Below, piece by piece: positions 1 to 16,436 of a DNA stretch of 64,000 bases (its first letter is position 1; the number at the start of each line of letters is the position of its first letter). Below the pieces are notes generated by a model. That model was not told the origin of the DNA. It was given only the letters and a program-made list of their open reading frames with translations, and did not search any database. Origin of the DNA: Allodiplogaster sudhausi (lineage: Eukaryota; Nematoda; Chromadorea; Rhabditida; Diplogasteridae); assembly GCA_945643635.1 (NCBI GenBank), contig CALZFC010000356.1, positions 18,501 through 82,500 on the forward strand, in the 5' to 3' direction. A program made the position numbers and the translations under genes.

Positions 1-3000
1 CCGTGGAATATATATCGTGGAATACCCACAGGGAATATCCACCGTGGAATATCCACAGTGGAATATCCATCGTGGAATACCCACAGGGAATATCCATCGT
101 GGAATATCCACGGTGGAATATCCACCGTGGAATATCCATCGTGGAATATCCACCGTGGAATATCACAGGGAATATCCATCGTGGAATATCCACCGTGGAA
201 TATCCACCGTGGAATATCCATCGTGGAATACATACAGGAATATCCAAGGTGGAATATCCAAGTAGTATTATATCCATCGTGGAATACCACAAGGAATATC
301 CATCGTGGAATATCCACCGTGGAATACCAACAGGGAATATATACCGTGGAATATCCACAGTGGAATATCCATCGTGGAATACCAACAGTGGAATATCCAT
401 CGTGGAATACCCACAGGGAATATCCATCGTGTAATATCCACCGTGGAATACTCACAGGGAATATCCATCGTGGAATACCAACAGGGAATATCCATCGTGG
501 AATACCCACAGGGAATATCCACCGTGGAATATCCACAGTGGAATATCTATCGTGGAATACCACAGGGAATATCCATCGTGGAATATCCACGGTGGAATAT
601 CCACCGTGGAATATCCACCGTGGAATATCCACCGTGGAATATCCACCGTGGAATACCCACAGGGAATATCCACCGTGGAATACCACAGGAATATCCATCG
701 TGGAATATCCACCGTGGAATATCCATCGTGGAATACCCACAGGGAATATCCATCGTGGAATACCCACAGGGAATATCCACCGTGGAATATCCACAGTGGA
801 ATATCCATCGTGGAATACCCACAGGGAATATCCATCGTGGAATATCCACGGTGGAATATCCACGTGGAATATCCACGTGGAATATCCACCGTGGAATATC
901 CATCGTGGAATACCCACAGGGAATATCCACCGTGGAATACCAAAGGGAATATCCATCGTGGAATATCCACCGTGGAATACCCACAGGGAATATCCATCGT
1001 GGAATATCCACCGTGGAATATCCATCGTGGAATACCCACAGGGAATATCCATCGTGGAATACCCACAGGGAATATCCACCGAATATCCACGTGGAATATC
1101 CACAGTGGAATATCTATCGTGGAATACCCACAGGGAATATCCATCGTGGAATATCCACGGTGGAATATCCACCGTGGAATATCCACCGTGGAATATCCAC
1201 CGTGGAATATCCATCGTGGAATACCACAGGGAATATCCACCGTGGAATACCAACAGGGAATATCCATCGTGGAATATCACCGTGGAATACCACAGAGAAT
1301 ATCCATCGTGGAATATCCACCGTGGAATATCCATCGTGGAATACCACGGGAATATCCACCGTGGAATATCCACAGTGGAATATCCATCGTGGAATACCCA
1401 CAGGGAATATCCACAGTGGAATATCCATCGTGGGATACCCACAGTGGAATATCCACGTGGAATATCCACCGTGGAATATCCATCGTGGAATATCCACCGT
1501 GGAATACTCACAGGGAATATCCATCGTGGAATATCCACCGTGGAATACCAACAGGGAATATATACCGTGGAATATCCACAGTGGAATATCCATCGTGGAA
1601 TACCAACAGTGGAATATCCATCGTGGAATACCCACAGGGAATATCCATCGTGTAATATCCACCGTGGAATACTCACAGGGAATATCCATCGTGGAATACC
1701 ACAGGGAATATCCATCGTGGAATACCCACAGGGAATATCCACCGTGGAATATCCACCGTGGAATATCCATCGTGGAATACCCACAGGGAATATCCATCGT
1801 GAAATATCCACCGTGGAATATCCATCGTGGAAAATCCATCGTGAAATATCCACAGGGAATATCCACCGTGGAATATCCATCGTGGAATACCCACAGGGAA
1901 TATCCACCGTGGAATATCCATCGTGGAAATCCATCGTGAAATACCCACAGGAATATCCACGTGGAATATCCATCGTGGAATACCCACAGGGAATATCCAT
2001 CGTGGAATATCCACGGTGGAATATCTATCCATCGTGGAATATCCACGGTGGAATATCCACCGTGGAATATCCACCGTGGAATATCCATCGTGGAATATCC
2101 ACGGTGGAATATCCACCGTGGAATATCCACCGTGGAATATCCATCGTGGAATACCCACAGGGAATATCCATCGTGGAATATCCACGGTGGAATATCCACC
2201 GTGGAATATCCATCAAGGAATATCCACGGGGAATATCCACGTGGAATATCCACGGTTTAATATCTATCCACCGTGGAATATCCACCGTGGAATATATATC
2301 GTGGAATACCCACAGGGAATATCCACCGTGGAAATCCACAGTGGAATATCCATCGTGGAATACCCACAGGGAATATCCATCGTGGAATATCCACGGTGGA
2401 ATATCCACCGTGGAATATCCATCAAGGAATATCCACGGTGGAATATCCACCGTGGAATATCCATCGTAAATACCCACAGGGAATATCCACCGTGGAATAT
2501 CCGTCGTCGTGAAAATCCACCGTGGAATACCACCGGGAATATCCATCGTGGAATACCCACAGGGAATATCCACCGTGGAATATCCACCGTGGAATATCCA
2601 TCGTGGAATACCAATAGGGAATATCCATCGTGGAATATCCACAGTGGAATATCCACCGTGGAATATCCACCGTGGAATATCCATCGTGGAATATCCACGT
2701 GGAATATCCACCGTGGAATATCCACCGTGGAATATCCATCGTGGAATACCCACAGGGAATATCCATCGTGGAATATCAAAGGTTTAAATCTATCCACCGT
2801 GGAATATATCGTGGAATACCCACAGGGAATATCCACCGTGGAATATCCACAGTGGAATATCCATCGTGGAATACCCACAGGGAATATCCATCGTGGAATA
2901 TCCACGGTGGAATATCATCCATCGTGGAATATCCACGGTGGAATATCCACCGTGGAATATCCACCGTGGAATATCCATCGTGGAATATCCACGGTGGAAT

Positions 3001-5108
3001 ATCCACCGTGGAATATCCACCGTGGAATATCCATCGTGGAATACCCACAGGGAATATCCATCGTGGAATATCCACGGTTTAATATCTATCCACCGTGGAA
3101 TATCCACCGTGGAATATCCATCGTGGAATACCCACAGGAATATCCACCGTGGAATATCCACAGTGGAATATCCATCGTGGAATACCCACAGGGAATATCC
3201 ATCGTGGAATATCCACGGTGGAATATCCACCGTGGAATATCCATCGTGGAATATCCACCGTGGAATACTCACAGGGAATATCCATCGTGGAATATCCACC
3301 GTGGAATATCCACCGTGGAATATCCATCGTGGAATACATACATGGAATATCCAAGGTGGAATATCCAAAGTATTATATCCATCGTGGAATACCCACAAGG
3401 AATATCCATCGTGGAATATCCACCGTGGAATACCAACAGGGAATATATACCGTGGAATATCCACAGTGGAATATCCATCGTGGAATACAACAGTGGAATA
3501 TCCATCGTGGAATACCCACAGGGAATATCCATCGTGTAATATCCACCGTGGAATACTCACAGGGAATATCCATCGTGGAATACCCACAGGGAATATCCAT
3601 CGTGGAATACCCACAGGGAATATCCACCGTGGAATATCCACAGTGGAATATCTATCGTGGAATACCCACAGGGAATATCCATCGTGGAATATCCACGGTG
3701 GAATATCCACCGTGGAATATCCACCGTGGAATATCCACCGTGGAATATCCACCGTGGAATACCCACAGGGAATATCCACCGTGGAATACCAACAGGGAAT
3801 ATCCATCGTGGAATATCCATCGTGGAATACCCACAGGGAATATCCATCGTGGAATACCACAGGGAATATCCACCGTGGAATATCCACAGTGGAATATCTA
3901 TCGTGGAATACCCACAGGGAATATCCATCGTGGAATATCCACGGTGGAATATCCACGTGGAATATCCACCGTGGAATATCCACCGTGGAATATCCATCGT
4001 GGAATACCCACAGGGAATATCCACCGTGGAATACCACAGGGAATATCCATCGTGGAATATCCACCGTGGAATACCCACAGAGAATATCCATCGTGGAATA
4101 TCCACCGTGGAATATCCATCGTGGAATACCCACAGGGAATATCCATCGTTGAATACCCACAGGGAATATCCACCGTGGAATATCCACAGTGGAATATCTA
4201 TCGTGGAATACCCACAGGGAATATCCATCGTGGAATATCCACGGTGGAATATCCACCGTGGAATATCCACCGTGGAATATCCACCGTGGAATATCCATCG
4301 TGGAATACCCACAGGGAATATCCACCGTGGAATACCAACAGGGAATATCCATCGTGGAATATCCACCGTGGAATACCCACAGAGAATATCCATCGTGGAA
4401 TATCCACCGTGGAATATCCATCGTGGAATACCCAGAGGGAATATCCACCGTGGAATATCCACAGTGGAATATCCATCGTGGAATACCCACAGGGAATATC
4501 CACAGTGGAATATCCATCATGGGATACCCACAGTGGAATATCCACGGTGGAATATCCACCGTGGAATATCCATCGTGGAATATCCACCGTGGAATACTCA
4601 CAGGGAATATCCATCGTGGAATATCCACCGTGGAATACCAACAGGGAATATATACCGTGGAATATCCACAGTGGAATATCCATCGTGGAATACCAACAGT
4701 GGAATATCCATCGTGGAATACCCACAGGGAATATCCATCGTGTAATATCCACCGTGGAATACTCACAGGGAATATCAATCGTGGAATACCCACAGGGAAT
4801 ATCCATCGTGGAATACCCACAGGGAATATCCACCGTGGAATATCCACCGTGGAATATCCTCGTGGAATACCCACAGGGAATATCCATCGTGAAATATCCA
4901 CCGTGGAATATCCATCGTGGAAAATCCATCGTGAAATACCCACAGGGAATATCCACCGTGGAATATCCATCGTGGAATACCCACAGGGAATATCCACCGT
5001 GGAATATCCATCGTGGAAAATCCATCGTGAAAAACCCACAGGTTATATCCACCGTGGAATATCCATCGTGGAATACCCACAGGGAATATCCATCGTGGAA
5101 TATCCACG

Positions 5109-7050
5109 GTGGAATATCTATCCATCGTGGAATATCCACGGTGGAATATCCACCGTGGAATATCCACCGTGGAATATCCATCGTGGAATATCCACGGTGG
5201 AATATCCACCGTGGAATATCCACCGTGGAATATCCATCGTGGAATACCCACAGGGAATATCCATCGTGGAATATCCACGGTGGAATATCCACCGTGGAAT
5301 ATCCATCAAGGAATATCTACGGTGGAATATCCACCGTGGAATATCCACGGTTTAATATCTATCCACCGTGGAATATCCACCGTGGAATATATATCGTGGA
5401 ATACCCACAGGGAATATCCACCGTGGAATATCCACAGTGGAATATCCATCGTGGAATACCCACAGGGAATATCCATCGTGGAATATCCACGGTGGAATAT
5501 CCACCGTGGAATATCCATCAAGGAATATCTACGGTGGAATATCCACCGTGGAATATCCATCGTATAATACCCACAGGGAATATCCACCGTGGAATACCAA
5601 CGGTGGAATATCCACCGTGGAATATCCGTCGTGGAAAATCCACCGTGGAATACCCACAGGGAATATCCATCGTGGAATACCCACAGGGAATATCCACCGT
5701 GGAATATCCACCGTGGAATATCCATCGTGGAATACCAATAGGGAATATCCATCGTGAAATATCCACAGTGGAATATCCATCGTGGAATATCCACCGTGGA
5801 ATACCCACAGGGAATATCCATCGTGGAATATCCACCGTGGAATATCCACCGTGGAATATCCATCGTGGAATATCCACAGTATAATATCCATCGTTTAATA
5901 CCCACAGGGAATATCCATCGTGGAATAGCCACCGTGGAATACCCACAGGGAATATCCACCGTGGAATATCCACCGTGGAATATCCACCGTGGAATATCCA
6001 TCGTGGAATACCCACAGGGAATATCCACAGTGGAATATCCATCATGGGATACCCACAGTGGAATATCCACGGTGGAATATCCACCGTGGAATATCCAAGG
6101 TGGAATATCCACAGTATTATATCCATCGTGGAATACCCACAAGGAATATCCATCGTGGAATATCCACCGTGGAATACCAACAGGGAATATATACCGTGGA
6201 ATATCCACAGTGGAATATCCATCGTGGAATACCAACAGTGGAATATCCATCGTGGAATACCCACAGGGAATATCCATCGTGTAATATCCACCGTGGAATA
6301 CTCACAGGGAATATCAATCGTGGAATACCCACAGGGAATATCCACCGTGGAATATTCATCGTGGAATACCCACAGGGAATATCCATCGTGGAATATCCAC
6401 GGTGGAATATCTATCCACCGTGGAATATCCATCGTGGAAAATCCATCGTGAAAAACCCACAGGTTATATCCAAAGTGGAATATCCATCGTGGAATACCCA
6501 CATTGAATATCCATCGTGGAATATCCACGGTGGAATATCTATCCATCGTGGAATATCCACGGTGGAATATCCACCGTGGAATATCCACCGTGGAATATCC
6601 ATCGTGGAATATCCACCGTGGAATATCCACCGTGGAATATCCATCGTGGAATACCCACAGGGAATATCCATCGTGGAAAATCCACGGTTTAATATCTATC
6701 CACCGTGGAATATCCACCGTGGAATATATATCGTGGAATACCCACAGGGAATATCCATCGTGGAATATCCACGGTGGAATATCTATCCATCGTGGAATAT
6801 CCACGGTGGAACATCCATCGTGGAATACCCACAGGGAATATCCATCGTGGAATATCCACGGTGGAATTTCTATCCATCGTGGAATATCCACGGTGGAATA
6901 TCCACCGTGGAATATCCACCGTGGAATATCCATCGTGGAATATCCACGGTGTAATATCCACGGTGGAATATCCACCGTGGAATATCCACCGTGGAATATC
7001 CATCGTGGAATACCCACAGGGAATATCCATCGTGGAATATCCACGGTTTA
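5109..7050. repeat. Higher-order satellite block, copy 1
   Basis: This succession of variant units, including landmarks such as CATCAAGG, GGTTTAATATC, GTATTATATCC and CATGGGATACCC, recurs in the same order at an offset of 5,164 bp (from 10,273) and again from 12,621. It shows amplification at kilobase scale on top of the 14-bp period. Confidence 0.85.
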
Positions 7051-10000
7051 ATATCTATCCACCGTGGAATATCCACCGTGGAATATATATCGTGGAATAC
7101 CCACAGGGAATATCCACCGTGGAATATCCACAGTGGAATATCCATCGTGGAATACCCACAGGGAATATCCATCGTGGAATATCCACGGTGGAATATCTAT
7201 CCATCGTGGAATATCCACGGTGGAATATCCACCGTGGAATATCCACCGTGGAATATCCATCGTGGAATATCCACGGTGGAATATCCACCGTGGAATATCC
7301 ACCGTGGAATATCCATCGTGGAATACCCACAGGGAATATCCATCGTGGAATATCCACGGTTAATATCTATCCACCGTGGAATATCCACCGTGGAATATAT
7401 ATCGTGGAATACCCACAGGGAATATCCACCGTGGAATATCCACAGTGGAATATCCATCGTGGAATACCCACAGGGAATATCCATCGTGGAATATCCACGG
7501 TGGAATATCCACCGTGGAATATCCATCAAGGAATATCTACGTTGGAATATCCACCGTGGAATATCCATCGTATAATACCCACAGGGAATATCCATCGTGG
7601 AATACCAACGGTGGAATATCCACCGTGGAATATCCGTCGTGGAAAATCCATCGTGGAATACCAATAGGGAATATCCATCGTGAAATATCCACCGTGGAAT
7701 ATCCATCGTGGAATATCCACCGTGGAATACCCACAGGGAATATCCATCGTGGAATATCAACGGTGGAATATCCACCGTGGAATATCCGTCGTGGAATATC
7801 CACCGTGGAATACCCACAGGGAATATCCATCGTGGAATACCCACAGGGAATATCCACCGTTTAATATCCACCGTGGAATATCCATCGTGGAATACCAATA
7901 GGGAATATCCATCGTGAAATATCCACCGTGGAATATCCATCGTGGAATATCCACCGTGGAATACCCACAGGGAATATCCATCGTGGAATATCCACCGTGG
8001 AATATCCACCGTGTAATATCCATCGTGGAATACCAATAGGGAATATCCATCGTGAAATATCCACCGTGGAATATCCATCGTGGAATATCCACCGTGCAAT
8101 ACCCACAGGGAATATCCATCGTGGAATACCACAGGTAATATCCAAGGTGGAATATCCACAGTATTATATCCATCGTGGAATACCCACGGTGGAATATCCA
8201 CCGTGGAATATCCATCAAGGAATATCTACGGTGGAATATCCACCGTGGAATATCCACGGTTTAATATCTATCCACCGTGGAATATCCACCGTGGAATATA
8301 TATCGTGGAATACCCACAGGGAATATCCACCGTGGAATATCCACAGTGGAATATCCATCGTGGAATACCCACAGGGAATATCCATCGTGGAATATCCACG
8401 GTGGAATATCCACCGTGGAATATCCATCAAGGAATATCTACGGTGGAATATCCACCGTGGAATATCCATCGTATAATACCCACAGGGAATATCCACCGTG
8501 GAATACCAACGGTGGAATATCCACCGTGGAATATCCGTCGTGGAAAATCCACCGTGGAATACCCACAGGGAATATCCATCGTGGAATACCCACAGGGAAT
8601 ATCCACCGTGGAATATCCACCGTGGAATATCCATCGTGGAATACCAATAGGGAATATCCATCGTGAAATATCCACAGTGGAATATCCACCGTGGAATATC
8701 CACCGTGGAATATCCATCGTGGAATATCCACGGTGGAATATCCACCGTGGAATATCCACCGTGGAATATCCATCGTGGAATACCCACAGGGAATATCCAT
8801 CGTGGAATATCAAAGGTTTAATATCTATCCACCGTGGAATATATATCGTGGAATACCCACAGGGAATATCCACCGTGGAATATCCACAGTGGAATATCCA
8901 TCGTGGAATACCCACAGGGAATATCCATCGTGGAATATCCACGGTGGAATATCTATCCATCGTGGAATATCCACGGTGGAATATCCACCGTGGAATATCC
9001 ACCGTGGAATATCCATCGTGGAATATCCACGGTGGAATATCCACCGTGGAATATCCACCGTGGAATATCCATCGTGGAATACCCACAGGGAATATCCATC
9101 TTGGAATATCCACGGTTTAATATCTATCCACCGTGGAATATCCACCGTGGAATATATATCGTGGAATACCCACAGGGAATATCCACCGTGGAATATCCAC
9201 AGTGGAATATCCATCGTGGAATACCCACAGGGAATATCCATCGTGGAATATCCACGGTGGAATATCCACCGTGGAATATCCATCGTGGAATATCCACCGT
9301 GGAATACTCACAGGGAATATCCATCGTGGAATATCCACCGTGGAATATCCACCGTGGAATATCCATCGTGGAATACATACATGGAATATCCAAGGTGGAA
9401 TATCCAAAGTATTACATCCATCGTGGAATACCCACAAGGAATATCCATCGTGGAATATCCACCGTGGAATACCAACAGGGAATATATACCGTGGAATATC
9501 CACAGTGGAATATCCATCGTGGAATACCAACAGTGGAATATCCATCGTGGAATACCCACAGGGAATATCCATCGTGTAATATCCACCGTGGAATACTCAC
9601 AGGGAATATCCATCGTGGAATACCCACAGGGAATATCCATCGTGGAATACCCACAGGGAATATCCACCGTGGAATATCCACAGTGGAATATCTATCGTGG
9701 AATACCCACAGGGAATATCCATCGTGGAATATCCACGGTGGAATATCCACCGTGGAATATCCACCGTGGAATATCCACCGTGGAATATCCACCGTGGAAT
9801 ACCCACAGGGAATATCCACCGTGGAATACCAACAGGGAATATCCATCGTGGAATATCCATCGTGGAATACCCACAGGGAATATCCATCGTGGAATACCCA
9901 CAGGGAATATCCACCGTGGAATATCCACAGTGGAATATCTATCGTGGAATACCCACAGGGAATATCCATCGTGGAATACCCACAGGGAATATCCACCGTG

Positions 10001-10272
10001 GAATATCCACCGTGGAATATCCTTCGTGGAATACCCACAGGGAATATCCATCGTGAAATATCCACCGTGGAATATCCATCGTGGAAAATCCATCGTGAAA
10101 TACCCACAGGGAATATCCACCGTGGAATATCCATCGTGGAATACCCACAGGGAATATCCACCGTGGAATATCCATCGTGGAAAATCCATCGTGAAAAACC
10201 CACAGGTTATATCCACCGTGGAATATCCATCGTGGAATACCCACAGGGAATATCCATCGTGGAATATCCACG

Positions 10273-12120
10273 GTGGAATATCTATCCATCGTGGAATATC
10301 CACGGTGGAATATCCACCGTGGAATATCCACCGTGGAATATCCATCGTGGAATATTCACGGTGGAATATCCACCGTGGAATATCCACCGTGGAATATCCA
10401 TCGTGGAATACCCACAGGGAATATCCATCGTGGAATATCCACGGTGGAATATCCACCGTGGAATATCCATCAAGGAATATCTACGGTGGAATATCCACCG
10501 TGGAATATCCACGGTTTAATATCTATCCACCGTGGAATATCCACCGTGGAATATATATCGTGGAATACCCACAGGGAATATCCACCGTGGAATATCCACA
10601 GTGGAATATCCATCGTGGAATACCCACAGGGAATATCCATCGTGGAATATCCACGGTGGAATATCCACCGTGGAATATCCATCAAGGAATATCTACGGTG
10701 GAATATCCACCGTGGAATATCCATCGTATAATACCCACAGGGAATATCCACCGTGGAATACCAACGGTGGAATATCCACCGTGGAATATCCGTCGTGGAA
10801 AATCCACCGTGGAATACCCACAGGGAATATCCATCGTGGAATACCCACAGGGAATATCCACCGTGGAATATCCACCGTGGAATATCCATCGTGGAATACC
10901 AATAGGGAATATCCATCGTGAAATATCCACAGTGGAATATCCATCGTGGAATATCCACCGTGGAATACCCACAGGGAATATCCATCGTGGAATATCCACC
11001 GTGGAATATCCACCGTGGAATATCCATCGTGGAATATCCACAGTATAATATCCATCGTTTAATACCCACAGGGAATATCCATCGTGGAATAGCCACCGTG
11101 GAATACCCACAGGGAATATCCACCGTGGAATATCCACCGTGGAATATCCACCGTGGAATATCCATCGTGGAATACCCACAGGGAATATCCACAGTGGAAT
11201 ATCCATCATGGGATACCCACAGTGGAATATCCACGGTGGAATATCCACCGTGGAATATCCAAGGTGGAATATCCACAGTATTATATCCATCGTGGAATAC
11301 CCACAAGGAATATCCATCGTGGAATATCCACCGTGGAATACCAACAGGGAATATATACCGTGGAATATCCACAGTGGAATATCCATCGTGGAATACCAAC
11401 AGTGGAATATCCATCGTGGAATACCCACAGGGAATATCCATCGTGTAATATCCACCGTGGAATACTCACAGGGAATATCAATCGTGGAATACCCACAGGG
11501 AATATCCACCGTGGAATATTCATCGTGGAATACCCACAGGGAATATCCATCGTGGAATATCCACGGTGGAATATCTATCCACCGTGGAATATCCATCGTG
11601 GAAAATCCATCGTGAAAAACCCACAGGTTATATCCAAAGTGGAATATCCATCGTGGAATACCCACATTGAATATCCATCGTGGAATATCCACGGTGGAAT
11701 ATCTATCCATCGTGGAATATCCACGGTGGAATATCCACCGTGGAATATCCACCGTGGAATATCCATCGTGGAATATCCACCGTGGAATATCCACCGTGGA
11801 ATATCCATCGTGGAATACCCACAGGGAATATCCATCGTGGAAAATCCACGGTTTAATATCTATCCACCGTGGAATATCCACCGTGGAATATATATCGTGG
11901 AATACCCACAGGGAATATCCATCGTGGAATATCCACGGTGGAATATCTATCCATCGTGGAATATCCACGGTGGAACATCCATCGTGGAATACCCACAGGG
12001 AATATCCATCGTGGAATATCCACGGTGGAATTTCTATCCATCGTGGAATATCCACGGTGGAATATCCACCGTGGAATATCCACCGTGGAATATCCATCGT
12101 GGAATATCCACGGTGTAATA
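10273..12120. repeat. Higher-order satellite block, copy 2
   Basis: It has the same order of diagnostic variant units as the block from 5,109. All landmarks checked between 10,273 and 12,118 sit at a constant 5,164-bp offset. The flanking satellite differs after about 12,160, where the array switches to another unit order. Confidence 0.85.
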
Positions 12121-12620
12121 TCCACGGTGGAATATCCACCGTGGAATATCCACCGTGGAATATCCATCGTGGAATACCAACAGGGAATATCCATCGTGGA
12201 ATATCCATCGTGGAATACCCACAGGGAATATCCATCGTGGAATACCCACAGGGAATATCCACCGTGGAATATCCACAGTGGAATATCTATCGTGGAATAC
12301 CCACAGGGAATATCCATCGTGGAATACCCACAGGGAATATCCACCGTGGAATATCCACCGTGGAATATCCTTCGTGGAATACCCACAGGGAATATCCATC
12401 GTGAAATATCCACCGTGGAATATCCATCGTGGAAAATCCATCGTGAAATACCCACAGGGAATATCCACCGTGGAATATCCATCGTGGAATACCCACAGGG
12501 AATATCCACCGTGGAATATCCATCGTGGAAAATCCATCGTGAAAAACCCACAGGTTATATCCACCGTGGAATATCCATCGTGGAATACCCACAGGGAATA
12601 TCCATCGTGGAATATCCACG

Positions 12621-14549
12621 GTGGAATATCTATCCATCGTGGAATATCCACGGTGGAATATCCACCGTGGAATATCCACCGTGGAATATCCATCGTGGAA
12701 TATTCACGGTGGAATATCCACCGTGGAATATCCACCGTGGAATATCCATCGTGGAATACCCACAGGGAATATCCATCGTGGAATATCCACGGTGGAATAT
12801 CCACCGTGGAATATCCATCAAGGAATATCTACGGTGGAATATCCACCGTGGAATATCCACGGTTTAATATCTATCCACCGTGGAATATCCACCGTGGAAT
12901 ATATATCGTGGAATACCCACAGGGAATATCCACCGTGGAATATCCACAGTGGAATATCCATCGTGGAATACCCACAGGGAATATCCATCGTGGAATATCC
13001 ACGGTGGAATATCCACCGTGGAATATCCATCAAGGAATATCTACGGTGGAATATCCACCGTGGAATATCCATCGTATAATACCCACAGGGAATATCCACC
13101 GTGGAATACCAACGGTGGAATATCCACCGTGGAATATCCGTCGTGGAAAATCCACCGTGGAATACCCACAGGGAATATCCATCGTGGAATACCCACAGGG
13201 AATATCCACCGTGGAATATCCACCGTGGAATATCCATCGTGGAATACCAATAGGGAATATCCATCGTGAAATATCCACAGTGGAATATCCATCGTGGAAT
13301 ATCCACCGTGGAATACCCACAGGGAATATCCATCGTGGAATATCCACCGTGGAATATCCACCGTGGAATATCCATCGTGGAATATCCACAGTATAATATC
13401 CATCGTTTAATACCCACAGGGAATATCCATCGTGGAATAGCCACCGTGGAATACCCACAGGGAATATCCACCGTGGAATATCCACCGTGGAATATCCATC
13501 GTGGAATACCCACAGGGAATATCCACAGTGGAATATCCATCATGGGATACCCACAGTGGAATATCCACGGTGGAATATCCACCGTGGAATATCCAAGGTG
13601 GAATATCCACAGTATTATATCCATCGTGGAATACCCACAAGGAATATCCATCGTGGAATATCCACCGTGGAATACCAACAGGGAATATATACCGTGGAAT
13701 ATCCACAGTGGAATATCCATCGTGGAATACCAACAGTGGAATATCCATCGTGGAATACCCACAGGGAATATCCATCGTGTAATATCCACCGTGGAATACT
13801 CACAGGGAATATCAATCGTGGAATACCCACAGGGAATATCCACCGTGGAATATTCATCGTGGAATACCCACAGGGAATATCCATCGTGGAATATCCACGG
13901 TGGAATATCTATCCACCGTGGAATATCCATCGTGGAAAATCCATCGTGAAAAACCCACAGGTTATATCCAAAGTGGAATATCCATCGTGGAATACCCACA
14001 TTGAATATCCATCGTGGAATATCCACGGTGGAATATCTATCCATCGTGGAATATCCACGGTGGAATATCCACCGTGGAATATCCACCGTGGAATATCCAT
14101 CGTGGAATATCCACCGTGGAATATCCACCGTGGAATATCCATCGTGGAATACCCACAGGGAATATCCATCGTGGAAAATCCACGGTTTAATATCTATCCA
14201 CCGTGGAATATCCACCGTGGAATATATATCGTGGAATACCCACAGGGAATATCCATCGTGGAATATCCACGGTGGAATATCTATCCATCGTGGAATATCC
14301 ACGGTGGAACATCCATCGTGGAATACCCACAGGGAATATCCATCGTGGAATATCCACGGTGGAATTTCTATCCATCGTGGAATATCCACGGTGGAATATC
14401 CACCGTGGAATATCCACCGTGGAATATCCATCGTGGAATATCCACGGTGTAATATCCACGGTGGAATATCCACCGTGGAATATCCACCGTGGAATATCCA
14501 TCGTGGAATACCCACAGGGAATATCCATCGTGGAATATCCACGGTTTAA
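12621..14549. repeat. Higher-order satellite block, copy 3
   Basis: This is the third copy of the block. The offset from copy 2 is 2,348 bp at the left side but 2,334 bp from 13,487 onward, because one 14-bp CCACCGTGG unit is missing near 13,480 (two in a row here, three in copies 1 and 2). The difference is exactly one unit, as expected from slippage or unequal exchange. Confidence 0.85.
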
Positions 14550-14874
14550 TATCTATCCACCGTGGAACATCCACCGTGGAATATATATCGTGGAATACCC
14601 ACAGGGAATATCCACCGTGGAATATCCACAGTGGAATATCCATCGTGGAATACCCACAGGGAATATCCATCGTGGAATATCCACGGTGGAATATCTATCC
14701 ATCGTGGAATATCCACGGTGGAATATCCACCGTGGAATATCCACCGTGGAATATCCATCGTGGAATATCCACGGTGGAATATCCACCGTGGAATATCCAC
14801 CGTGGAATATCCATCGTGGAATACCCACAGGGAATATCCATCGTGGAATATCCACGGTTTAATATCTATCCACC

Positions 14875-16412
14875 GTGGAATATCCACCGTGGAATATATA
14901 TCGTGGAATACCCACAGGGAATATCCACCGTGGAATATCCACAGTGGAATATCCATCGTGGAATACCCACAGGGAATATCCATCGTGGAATATCCACGGT
15001 GGAATATCCACCGTGGAATATCCATCAAGGAATATCTACGTTGGAATATCCACCGTGGAATATCCATCGTATAATACCCACAGGGAATATCCATCGTGGA
15101 ATACCAACGGTGGAATATCCACCGTGGAATATCCGTCGTGGAAAATCCATCGTGGAATACCAATAGGGAATATCCATCGTGAAATATCCACCGTGGAATA
15201 TCCATCGTGGAATATCCACCGTGGAATACCCACAGGGAATATCCATCGTGGAATATCAACGGTGGAATATCCACCGTGGAATATCCGTCGTGGAATATCC
15301 ACCGTGGAATACCCACAGGGAATATCCATCGTGGAATACCCACAGGGAATATCCACCGTTTAATATCCACCGTGGAATATCCATCGTGGAATACCAATAG
15401 GGAATATCCATCGTGAAATATCCACCGTGGAATATCCATCGTGGAATATCCACCGTGGAATACCCACAGGGAATATCCATCGTGGAATATCCACCGTGGA
15501 ATATCCACCGTGTAATATCCATCGTGGAATACCAATAGGGAATATCCATCGTGAAATATCCACCGTGGAATATCCATCGTGGAATATCCACCGTGCAATA
15601 CCCACAGGGAATATCCATCGTGGAATACCAACAGGTAATATCCAAGGTGGAATATCCACAGTATTATATCCATCGTGGAATACCCACAGGGAATATCCAC
15701 CGTGGAATATCCACGGTGGAATATACACCGTGGAATATCCATCGTGGATTATCCATCGTGGAATACCAACAGGTAATATCCAAGGTGGAATATCCACAGT
15801 ATTATATCCATCATGGAATACCCACAAGGAATATCCATCGTGGAATATCCATCATGGAATACCCACAAGGAATATCCATCGTGGAATATCCACCGTGGAA
15901 TACCAATAGGGAATATCCATCGTGAAATATCCACCGTGGAATACCAATAGGGAATATCCATCGTGAAATATCCACCGTGAAATATCCATCGTGGAATATC
16001 CACCGTGGAATATCCACCGTGGAATATCCATCGTGGAATACCAATAGGGAATATCCATCGTGAAATATCCACCGTGGAATATCCATCGTGGAATATCCAC
16101 CATGGAATACCCACAGGGAATATCCATCGTGGAATATCCACCGTGGAATATCCATCGTGGAATATCCACCGTGGAATATCCATCGTGGAATACCCACAGG
16201 GAATATCCAAGGTGGAATATCCACAGTATAATATCCATCGTGGAATACCCACAGGGAATATCCACCGTGGAATATCCACCGTGGAATATCCACCGTGGAA
16301 TATCCATCGTGGAATATCCATCGTGGAATACCAACAGGTAATATCCAAGGTGGAATATCCACAGTATTATATCCATCATGGAATACCCACAAGGAATATC
16401 CATCGTGGAATA
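14875..16412. repeat. 1,562-bp satellite tandem block, copy 1
   Basis: The unit order from 14,875 to about 16,412 is repeated at a constant offset of 1,562 bp from 16,437. Its first part (to about 15,363) also matches 7,376-7,864 at an offset of 7,499 bp. It marks the change from a CCACGGTGG-rich left array to a right array rich in CAATAGGG and GTATTATATCC variants. Confidence 0.8.
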
Positions 16413-16436
16413 TCCACGGTTTAATATCTATCCACC

